A DNA stretch of 64,000 bases from Liolophura sinensis. Taxonomy: Eukaryota; Mollusca; Polyplacophora; Chitonida; Chitonidae. Both the position numbers and the translations under genes were made by a program. Every line of letters starts with the position of its first letter. The stretch's first letter is position 1. Below, piece after piece: positions 51,063 to 61,241 of the stretch. Below the pieces are notes generated by a model. It did no database searches and had not been told where the DNA came from. It worked only from the letters and a program-made list of their open reading frames with translations. Where the stretch lies: the NCBI RefSeq assembly GCF_032854445.1, contig NC_088295.1:21563385-21627384 (forward strand), in the 5' to 3' direction.

Positions 51063-53341
51063 CCACCCTGTGACTGATATTTGAACTCCGCTTCTTACAT
51101 TTTTTCTCAGGAAAATTAGAAAAAAAATCACGAATTTAATTAACGAGTGACCTACTTTACTGTTGTTTAAAGGAGTTTACGTGTAATTAAAAGGCCGTTC
51201 CAAGCATTTTGATGAACTATATAGGTGATGATGTCAGTCAGCCGGTCTGGGTTACCTTTACAGGTACACGGTGAGCCACGTCACCTGAGGTAAACTCTCA
51301 ACATTGTCTCCCTTGTTACAACAAGATACAACGGGTTTATATTTCGCTTGTTGTTTCACTAAAGCATGATTGTATCCCAGAGAAACTGCTCACTAATCCA
51401 CAGTAATCTGGTCCACGTCACACATTCTTGCCACGGCTGCTTCTGGATTCGGTCAGCCACGGATTTACTATGCTTGAATTGAGATATTCACCAGGTCAGG
51501 TACATGTTAGGCCTATTCGATTCTGCTTGAGGATTTAACTTCTGAGTAGTTAAAAAGAACGGCACGATTCCAGCAGGTAAGCAATGTTTGGGAAATTTGC
51601 GAGTGCTTCTACCATTAACCAGGGCATGTGCGATTATTACACGTTGTAGGCCTATTTATGGACATAGTTCTAACCCATGTCAAATGGCCCTCCAGAACTA
51701 TGTTCACATAAACCTTTTAAGACCAGAAACTGACCGTGTAACTATGAAACCTCAAGCTCATCTCAAGGCCCAAAGTTGGCCTTATGAAATTAATACTGTT
51801 TTTATTCATATACACTTTTATCAAATGTCACAACTATTACAGGAACAGATTCATAATATAAAACCATTCGTTTATTATTATTTTTTCACAAATGTAAAGT
51901 CATACATGTCACAAAGTCATTTCCGTAGAAATCATTTCCATAGAGTACAGTATCTACAACTATATCGAAGTGTTATATTTGTTTTAGTTTCAACAGGACT
52001 TGGCATAAGCCATTATATGTGGTTCTATATGTCACACCTGACTAAGCGTGAAAAACACAGTCTTCTATTTATATATGGGAACGTTTATTCTCGATCTCTT
52101 ATAGAAAAAAAAATAATCAAAAGTTTGTAGTTCTAAGCTCTTTCAGTTTGGAGATTGTAAATAACAGAGGATGGTATATGCTATATATATTTATATGTAT
52201 ATATTGTAAAGCTGTACATTATAGTCTGAAGTGTAAGGTTTACCACCACTACCCCTAGACTAATAGGGCATCTGATAAGCGGATATGTATGAAATGACTG
52301 GCCGGCATACATGTGAATACATTGTATCATGGTATATGGGAGTGGGGCCACATATATAACACATTTGTGTTATTGTACTGGTATACTCACACCCACACAC
52401 ACCACACATGTACAGATGTGTACAACGTCTGTAAACGTAGTGCACAGTTCTTAATCTTGTACGAGTAAGTGCTAGGTTGAAACCTGAACGAAAAAATATA
52501 TATACATACAAGTATATATATTTTGGCTCATGTAACGTTTGACTTGTAAGCGTGTATATGTTTGTTTTTGGAGTTGATCATTTATGTCAACATGTTTACA
52601 TGTTATACTTGTCAGTGTGAGTCATTATCGCCTCAGATGATTATGTGTGCACACGACCGGATTAAAGGATTAGATTAATCCACCCACCAGATTTATCCCG
52701 CTCAAATAAAACAGGGAGGTCCACAATAACACACGTATTTACAGGTGTGTAGTTTAGAAACTTCATGGGTAGTTTGACTTGTCCAGACAGGTATATGGTT
52801 GCATCAAATATGCATACAGCAAAGTCATATTTTGCTTAATAACATTTTGACGACTATATCCCTTTACCATTCATTCAATACTTCAGTTATCTAAATTGTA
52901 GCTCGTAGTCATGGTTGTTGTTTAATTTGAATTTTATTATGTATATAAGGTCTGTAGAGTTAATTTCACTGTTTGCTGTCTATAAGGGCCTATAATGATG
53001 TAGTCATAGGAAACTTATATACTGTACGACAGAGTATAACGCTCAGGCAATGAAGTTATACATCATTAAAAACCAGATCATAGTGCGTGTCACCACTGTA
53101 CAGACAATAACATACTTAGTAATTCTCGATATAAAATACAACCGGTATTCAGAACAGCGTTTATGCATTGTGCGTATTTATCAAGAACATAAAGCAGAGA
53201 GACAAACAACATTCACACTTATCTTTAATTCACTTGCGAATGTATACGATTGTAAATATCCTCTTGAAACTCAACTCATTCAAGCTAGATTCATGTAACT
53301 TAGAAAGAATAGCCTGTATAGAAGCTTTCTTTTCTTCACAG

Positions 53342-56300
53342 TCGATAACAAATCAAATTAACGATGGGTCACAACGTTTCAAAGAAATCAAGCAGAACCA
53401 CAGAGATAAACAGCATCTCCATCAGACAATCTCTGGCCAATGGAGAAGTGGAGATTGCGGAGCATGGAACACTGTCTGGAAACCCGGACGCGAAGAGAGG
53501 TGTATGGAGGTCGGATCTCACCAAGAGTATCAGAAAATCCCTGAAACCTTCGGGGAAATCCAGGTCCAAATCCAGGACGTTAAACAATGGGTCAATGAAC
53601 GACCGTGCCCAGCTGACCAAGCCTTCTCACGAAGAGCCCGACCTGACATCCTCCCCTGTTACCAGACCACAGGCCAGGAGGACCCCCGTGGAAGACAATG
53701 GTCTGGTCACCAGGGAGGACGAAACCAGAAAGTCAAAGAAAAAGAAGAATCCCAACAGGCCATATCGAAGTGACAGTGTACTGGCGATGAAGCTCTCGAC
53801 AGAGAATATAGAAAGTCAGGTAAAATTCGTAATAGTACTACTCACAATACAACTGTAATATGATATATTTTGGAGAACTTGGAACATGCCTGATGACAAC
53901 ATTCACTTGAATGCCCCTGTAAAACGCACGTGTATCAATTACAAGAATGAAAACATGATGCATACACTGACTTTAACCTACTAGGATAGTACTTATCTTG
54001 CAGTGGGTTCCAGCTTTGGTCAGCTGTTGTGGGCTCAGAACTTTCTTGCTGTTAAATCATTCTGTTGTGGAGATGCGACCAGCAGCAGTTGATTCTTGAA
54101 AAAGAATTTCTAGTATCAAAATCAAATGTTCCGAGTTGTTTCTCCTGCTTGAACGTGTTTGTAGTAATGTAACAACTATCGATTCTTTTTCAAGAATTGC
54201 ACGGTGTCGTATAAAACAAATAATTAAAAAAAACGTTAGATCACAAGTAGCGTCCATGAATGTTCTTTCGTGCCGGCTGAGCCACATTATTTCCATAGCT
54301 GAAATTAATACGTAGCATGATTGATCTTTCATGACGGTGTTACATGAAGTTTTAGTGCAACAGCGTTAGAGCTTTTAGTCAATGGGAGTCCAGTCGGTTG
54401 TACTCTATATACGTTACAACATGAGCATACACTGGGTCTGTAAGACAATGGCTCGGTCTATGATTAATTATGCGGGAAAGTAATCTGAATTGATTGAAGC
54501 TTACACATAATTTGGGAAAGCCTGATAGTAGGTTGTACAATTTCTGTCACATTAACATAATCAGGCCTCGAGATGTTCGTAATCAGAATGCCACAAATTA
54601 GACCCACCAGTTCACCCTAATTAGTAGTACAAACTCTGGTTTGCTGTTCGTACTTGTGTCAAAGAGAATTGATGACGTCAGTCTGCCTTTTCTCATACTG
54701 GCAACATTTGGTGTATTTGAATTGAAGTCGAAGAACGAAACTGTTAGAAAATAAATTTGACATTGATCAGAAACGAATATAACCTTCACATGTAACATTC
54801 TGATGATCTGTTAGACAAAGAATTGATGTCACAACAAACGTTTAAATTCGTCTAAAAGGTATATATTCTATGGTCTTACCGGATAGCTCAGTGAGAAAAT
54901 GGAATATTTGAGAACCTTGTGTTCGAATCCCTTTCTACCGTACACCAAACGAAGGCGCACTTGGGTGGTTCAAGTTGTCTCCCTTCATCACTCAAACCAC
55001 AAACTAAGTGTGAATTCTTGAAAAAGTTTGAGGTCACATCAAATGTTTAAGTAGGCATAATTGCTCATCTGTTTCTTCCAAATTATAGAGGGCAAGTATC
55101 AAATAACGAACAGTTGTTAGAGTACAACTCAATTCATAAAGATGGTATTATTCAGACACAATAAAGTCATTTCACATTGTCGAATTTTACATTTGTACCG
55201 CACAATTTTGTTATTGTGAGAGATGAGGTGTTTAAGTCTGAACCCTTTAAACTCTGCAGTGTGACGAGATAAAAGTAGCAGACCTATATACCTTCGTGCT
55301 ACATCTATTATCTTTAACATATCACTGCAGTAATTTTTATATAACTTAAATTAAAATCTTCTCATATTCCAGGCCGTCAGTCATTCTATCACTCAATTCC
55401 GCTATTATTTAATCAACCGATCAACTTTGTGACTATTTAACACTTTAAATTGTTTTAATTGAACCCTGGAGGTTATCTGATCGGGATCTGTATACATAGA
55501 AAATTCTACGTTTCAAGTACTGTATGTTGTTATACATTTTATATCTTCTTAAAACAGAATGAGCATAATGAGAGGGAGGTTATCGCTAAAACAATTGTCA
55601 CCAAATTTGAAAATGGCGATGCAGTGGAAAGTGAAGTCGATGAAGAGAAATGCAGTAAGTCAATATTTATTATGTTCAATGTGAACTTACAAAGTTAAAC
55701 TCTGTCATATTATGCAGGAAGTGATTCCCAGGTAAATGCCTACTAATATATACTATATAAATTATAAATGGAAAATTCTGCAATCTCAGCGGGATCAGTA
55801 TTTTTGAAGAGTGGATTTGGCTGATGATCGTTATATATGGCTGCCCTACCGTGTTAAGACGTGTGTGGGTTAACGTCAATAATACAGCCAATCATAGATT
55901 AGCATGTACAGAATGCAAGAAATAGAAATCTGCCAATATTAGAATGAACTTTTTCATATAATCTGTAACTATTTTTCACAAAATCTTGAATTTCTCACTA
56001 CTCATCTTGAACAGGTTTCCAACGGTTTGAAAAACAGAGATCAACAACACGTCGGAAATCTCGTAAAGCTAACAAAGGAAAAACCAATGGGAATTCCGGT
56101 AAAACTGTATCTAAAATAATCAACGGAGATGATCCAGTACTAAATGGCTGCCCTGAGGAGGAGATTGGCCGAGAACATGGCGGGGCGCTTGATCAGGCCA
56201 TCTTCGTGTCTCCTGCCAGACTGTACAACATCCTCAACGACGGTGGACCAGAGGCGCTCAGAGAAATTGATAAAAACCACCTTGTTCTGTTTGACACGCG

Positions 56301-57030
56301 GGCGATGGACGATTACGACAGAGCTCATATAACAGGTGCCGTGCAAATTGCTCTAAACCAACCAGATTTCGGAGTAGACCTTAGTGTTCCCTACTCGTGG
56401 ATCGTGTTGTATGACGATGAGGGACAATCTCATTTCACCTCACAAAGTGTTCTGACGGCAACACTGGATCGCTTGACTTACCTGGGACATCGAGCTAAAA
56501 TACTACAAGGCGGATTTCAAAGTTTTGTCAGTAAATACCCATTTATGTGTCAAACGGACAAGATGATCATATCGAATGACATGCCACACTATCCATCAGA
56601 AATCATCCGGGACAAGCTATACCTAGGGTGTATAGAACAGGCAATGGTACCCTCAGTCATCTCAGATCTACAGATCGTATATGTGCTGAATATTGGGACC
56701 GAACTGGTCAAACCTGTCACAGGCGAAGGTCGTGTGATGAACTTACAATTCCGAGAGAACAGTAAGAATGACTTGTTACAGGTTATGCCACAAGTGCTAA
56801 GTGTCATCAGTAGTGCACTCGAGGAGAAAGCCGCCAAAATACTCGTCACGTGTTCTACGGGCAACAATAAAAGTGCGGCGGTCATTGCTTTGTATCTTAT
56901 GCACAAAAAGAAATGGCCGATGGACAGAGCTTTAAAATTTATCAGCTCAGGTCGGCAGTCTGTTAAACTCTCTTCGGGCGTTTATCAACAACTCCAGCGG
57001 TGTGAGAAATTTGTCTTCCAGGCTTACTAG
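53342..57030 (+). CDS. STYXL1: Rhodanese + DSP-fold pseudophosphatase (STYXL1/MK-STYX-like)
   Basis: Exons 53342-53819 (ATG 53364), 55558-55654 and 56015-57030 (TAG) agree in phase and give 522 aa. The start MGHNVSKKSSR has Gly2, Ser6 and following Lys, an N-myristoylation plus polybasic signal. Residues 1-~215 are Ser/Lys/Arg-rich and look disordered. A rhodanese-like domain follows (~225-330: LVLFDTRAMDDYDRAHITGA, then VLYDDEGQS where the catalytic Cys would be, so inactive). A dual-specificity phosphatase fold (~345-510) starts IIRDKLYLGCIEQAM. Its signature loop is VTCSTGNNKSAA: Cys is kept, but the preceding His is Thr and the P-loop Arg is Lys. The general-acid region reads LQFRENSKND. 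This domain order is shared by MAP-kinase phosphatases and STYXL1; human STYXL1 is ~313 aa and lacks the N-terminal extension. Role inferred: scaffold or binding protein in signalling. Confidence 0.8.
54878..54941 (+). repeat. tRNA-like fragment (degenerate SINE head)
   Basis: ACCGGATAGCTCAGTGAGAA has an A-box form and TGTGTTCGAATCC a good B box, about 35 nt apart. No convincing acceptor stem, so not called as a tRNA. Lies in intron 1 of the STYXL1-like gene. Confidence 0.5.
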
Positions 57031-57109
57031 CGGAAAACTATAGACTCATCCCAGTATCACTCAATGCATCTGCAGTAGATCATGTCACCAAGCCTTCATT
57101 ATCTGTTGT

Positions 57110-57115
57110 AATAAA
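57110..57115 (+). terminator. AATAAA polyadenylation signal
   Basis: Canonical hexamer 80 bp after the STYXL1-like stop codon and before the first SINE, fitting a very short 3' UTR. Confidence 0.6.
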
Positions 57116-57273
57116 ATACGCCACTTTGTCGAGTTTTTGGACAAAATAATTGTCTACTTGGTTGATTGTGCCAATGGACACAGTGGGTGTCCCGGATCTC
57201 TAAAATATATGGAGTGAATGTTTTTGCCCATTGCAAAAGCACTACCATAATGTGGCCTAGCTGCACTGAATTA

Positions 57274-57538
57274 GGCCTCCATGGCCTAGTGGTTAGCGTG
57301 CTAGCGCAGCACAAAGACCTAAGAGACTTACACTAATGTGAGTTCAAGTCCAACTCAGTCCAGCTCATGCTGGCTTCCTTTCCGGCCGTACGTGGGAGGG
57401 CTTGTCATCAACCTGCGGATGGTCGTGGGTTTCCCCCGGGCTTTGCCCGGTTTCCACCCACCATAATGCTGACCGCCGTCGTATAAGTGAAATATTCTTC
57501 AGTACGGCGTAAAACACCAATCAAATAAATAAATAAAG
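57274..57538 (+). repeat. Full-length tRNA-headed SINE, plus orientation
   Basis: Head GGCCTCCATGGCCTAGTGGT (A box) and GTGAGTTCAAGTCC (B box). The conserved body has CTGCGGATGGTCGTGGGTTT and 'gtataagtgaaatattctt'. The tail is 'acggcgtaaaacaccaatcaaataaataaataaa'-like. A second partial body copy follows directly (57537-57640). Confidence 0.92.
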
Positions 57539-57640
57539 TCCAACTCAAACTGGTCTCTTCTCCGGTCGTACTTGGGATGGTCTGTGGTTTCTCCTGGGCT
57601 CTGCCCGGTTTCATTCCACCATAATTCTGGCTGCCTCCAT
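57537..57640 (+). repeat. Partial SINE body directly after the full copy
   Basis: Starts AAGTCCAACTCAAACTGGTC and repeats the central body ('gtggtttctcctgggctctgcccgg'), without tail. Probably a target sequence split by insertion of the upstream copy. Confidence 0.75.
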
Positions 57641-57971
57641 AGCTTGGTACAATGAAAATGAACCTTAAAAGAACATAGCCAGTGAAGGAAATCAGTTCGC
57701 GTATATAATATGGAATAAATAAACCAGTCGTTAAAATGAAAGACAGCAAAAAAAAAAAATCAACATAAGCTTCAGTTGAAAGAACACTGAAAAAAGTCAA
57801 AGACTTTGTTTGCTTTAAATTTTAAATGAACAAAATGAAGGACAAAAATACCTCAAGTCTATTTGTAAACCATATTGATAATGTTGTGAGACCAAGTTTT
57901 TACCTCGTGTATTCTCAACTTAATTCGTTTTAGGGATAGAAGTGTAATGTACACATACCAGCTGTTCCAAA

Positions 57972-58248
57972 TTTATATTTATTTATTTTATTTATTTGAT
58001 TGGTGTTTTACGCCGTACTCAAGAATAATTCACTTATACGACGGTGGCCAACATTATGGTGGGAGGAAACCGGGCAGAGCCCGGGGGAAACCCACGACCA
58101 TCCGCAGGTTGCTGACATACCTTCCCACTTACGGCCGGAGAGGAAGCCAGCATGAGCTGGACTTGAACTCACAGCGACCGCATTGGTGAGAGGCTTCTGG
58201 GTCATTACGCTGCGTTAGCTCGCTAACCGACTGAGCCACGGAGGCCCC
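57972..58248 (-). repeat. Full-length tRNA-headed SINE, minus orientation
   Basis: Complete copy reading on the minus strand from GGGGGCCTCCGTGGCTCAGT (58248) to the TTTATTT-complement tail at 57972. Forms an inverted pair with 57274-57538, arms about 265 bp, spacer about 430 bp. Confidence 0.92.
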
Positions 58249-61241
58249 CAAATTTATATGCGGTGTTCGGAAGAAAATAGACTGCTCTGTGATAAATTCA
58301 TTTAGGCTTCCAAACCGAAAGCTTGAAGCCTAATGCTCTACCTCGAAATATTAAAATTAGTCTTTTCGGAAGATTTTGTTTTAGAAACGGCAAATTGTTG
58401 TTCGAAATTTGGCAGGAAAAGTCTCGTGGGATGCACTTTGAAATTCCAGGTCATTTAGTTTTGCGGCCATACTGGATATGGGGCAAAACCTTTAATCGTC
58501 TTTTTATTAAGAACCAGTGGGCGGATTCTTCCAAATTTGATATACATTTACAGCAGTACTAGCTACATAAGGTTGAAAATGCATTAAAAAGCGGTAAAAA
58601 CTTTAGAAGCTCACCATTTTTCAAATATATGACGTCAAAATACTGTTATTTATAGCCCATGATTCGAAATCTGCTTTTGTTTTTGTCTATGTTTGTAACT
58701 GTTTGAGAAATAGTCGAAGAACTAAAGAAATTTGAAGTAAAGTAATTCCAATGACCTCTAAATCTGAAACTGTGAGTGCTAGAAATATGTATAATTTGCG
58801 CCAAATTGTAGCCCAAGGTATGCACTTCCCGTAATGTCTGAATACATTTCAGCTGCGAATTCGGGCTAGAAGTGTTTGGATAACATCGCCCTATTTCAGA
58901 GGTAGAATTTTAAGCACACTCTTTTAACCAAAAAGAATATCTGAACAAGTGCTGTATTCTAAGTACATCGCCTCATGGGGTAATCATATCATTCTAATGT
59001 TAGTGGATAACCACAACTATCTTAATACGGATATCCAGTTCGAAATGACAATAATATTCGGTTCAAATGGGGATAATATATAAAGTTGGGTGATCGAACT
59101 TCTTACGTCGCCTTTTGGGCGTGATACTGAGTAAGCTTCCTATTCTAGCCAAACAACATATGAATATGAGATTTAACGTCGTACTTTATATTTTTTTATA
59201 TGACATGGTGTCTGCTTGTCGTAGGGAGTTCATGCCGTCAAATTGCTGCCGCCACTGAAGTATATCATGGCGAAGACACCAGATACCCCACCCAATCACA
59301 TTATACTGTCCCCAGTCGTGTTTCCTTAACCTAAACACTTAGTGCCGAGCCCCACGCGTTGCAGTAGGAAGCACCATTTTTGAAGTCTCTGGTATGACCC
59401 GACAGGGTTAGGGGCGGACGGTCTAACCATTAGGCCGCCGAGGGAGACTCCAACATTGGGAGACAAGACAATGATGCTCTAGCTGAACCTTTCATTTCCA
59501 CTTTCACAATTCTCGAGGAATCCTTGTTATTTTTCATATAAGTGGAGTGGAAAAGAATCAGTTAGTATTCGCTAAAGTGAGAAATAAAACAGGAAACGAT
59601 TAAATTTGGGAAAATACATATTGCGTTTAATACTAAAATCAGTCTCAAAACAATTAACGTAATACTACATGTATGTAACAAACAAAAAGTAAAGATATGT
59701 TAGGAACGATATGGGTTACACATGCGGAATATCATACATGTAGTTGTGGAGTGTGGATATATGCACCCAAAAATTAAGAATACGTGATGCATAATCTCCA
59801 AGTTAATTTGGTTGGACATTATAAATGGTAAACATGTTACTGACAGAAATGAGGCATGCAATGGGGAACACAATGAACAGGTCATAGAAACGAAAGAATA
59901 TAAGTTCAGCGTCTTCTCTTGAACCCTTGTACTGCTGACTCTCGGTTAGCCAACATTTCCCCCTGTTGCACTGGTAGAAGTAAAAACCATGTGTAGCTAT
60001 ATGTTGTGGGCGGATTGGATAGCCTCACAATTATGATATAACAGGTGGCATATTTTAAGTGATTAAACCTATATGTACCACCTGGAATAAAATGCACCCC
60101 ATGATTTCCGACAAGGATGCAAAGTGATACATGGACAAAATGGCCCAGCACAAAATCGTAACGCTGGTGAGGCATCTACATAAATGAACTAACATGCTGA
60201 TAAATGGCACCACGTGTGAGTAAATATAGCAAAAATACAACATATAAATGACCGTGTACACAGATACAACATAAGCGTAGCTTTATCCCCGCTCTCAAAT
60301 GGGTGGTATACATATATGTATTTATACACAAAAGACACTATACACTCGAGGACTTATCTTCTCGCTATTGATAATGTGGCTGAAGAAAATCAAAATTTAC
60401 ATTTTATATCAACCTTGCGTGAGGATTGCCAGTCAAGTGCTGTAATATTTACGTACGATAGCAGCTACCTTTGGAGTATAAATATCTTATCAAAATGGCT
60501 CCATGCCAGCCCTAGGTCCCCTGAGGCATACATATGGTTACACAGATCCTTTAAACAGTCTATTCAGTGCTAATGAATAGCCATATATACTGAAAATTTT
60601 GACTGTGTAGTAATTCTGACCACCAGAACTCCAACCCAACGCCGCGATCGTTCCATGGTCGGCGTATACTCTCGGTGGGGGCAGTACTGTAGATTTATAA
60701 CTCGTCATAGTCATCGGGTGGGAAACAACAACTTTAATCACAGAAAACCATTTTCTGGAAATGTGCATGGAAGCATGTTAAACATGAATCTGCACACGGA
60801 TACACATCATTAAATACGTGTATATCTTTGAGCACGATATCAAAATAATGACCTCTATAAGGGCTTTTTATGTTAATGTAACCTTTCGTTTTGTCCAATA
60901 ATAAATCAATGGCACAACTCATATTTTGTCCACCGTGCGCAACACAGGGCAACATGTTAGAAACGAACTATAGGACTACTTAGCATATTAGTGTACTAAA
61001 CCATTGATTTACACACATAAATGCACTTGTTTCTTACTGATTGTTAACAATGCACACCTAGGCACTTTATCAGTGCAAATATGTCGAATAATCAATTCAG
61101 ATTCAGAGAATACACGTAAACCCACAAACGTTTACAAGGTTACTTCAATTGAGAGCTAGAAGCAAATGTATAGCCCTTCTTAACACAGGCTGTCAATGGT
61201 AACATCAAGCAACCTGAGGAAGATACGCTGTCCGTCATAAA
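58249..61241. other. Intergenic interval between STYXL1-like gene and right-hand gene
   Basis: No exon is supported. Contains a second-family SINE (59160-59455). Small open frames at 58323-58562 and 60316-60573 show no recognisable domain. Confidence 0.45.
59160..59455 (-). repeat. Second SINE-like family, copy 2 with tRNA-like head
   Basis: On the minus strand the head reads CCTCGGCGGCCTAATGGTTA (A-box-like), with GGGTCATACCAG as a B-box-like element. The far end (GAGATTTAACGTCGTACTTT on the plus strand) matches 36683-36915. Confidence 0.65.

Larger units (their letters stand above)
48881..53341. other. Divergent intergenic region between annexin and STYXL1-like gene
   Basis: Contains a partial SINE (about 49687-49780), a (TA)n run at 51020-51059, and a good donor at 51577-51578 that may end a 5' leader exon for the downstream gene. 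A 180-codon open frame at 51588-52130 has no ATG near its start and no recognisable domain. Confidence 0.45.

Noticed and set aside
51588-52130. 180-codon open frame on the plus strand, the longest unexplained frame in the region
   Set aside because: It opens with TTG, has no recognisable domain, is composed as expected of AT-rich random sequence, and has no splice or promoter support.
53168-53773. 201-codon plus-strand frame
   Set aside because: Shadow in another frame of the STYXL1-like first exon, whose own frame has the acceptor, ATG and matching phase.
54878-54941. Functional tRNA gene
   Set aside because: A and B boxes are present, but acceptor and anticodon stems do not pair convincingly; better explained as a SINE head.
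58323-58562. 79-codon plus-strand frame
   Set aside because: No ATG in good context, no recognisable family and no neighbouring exon; kept only as a note.
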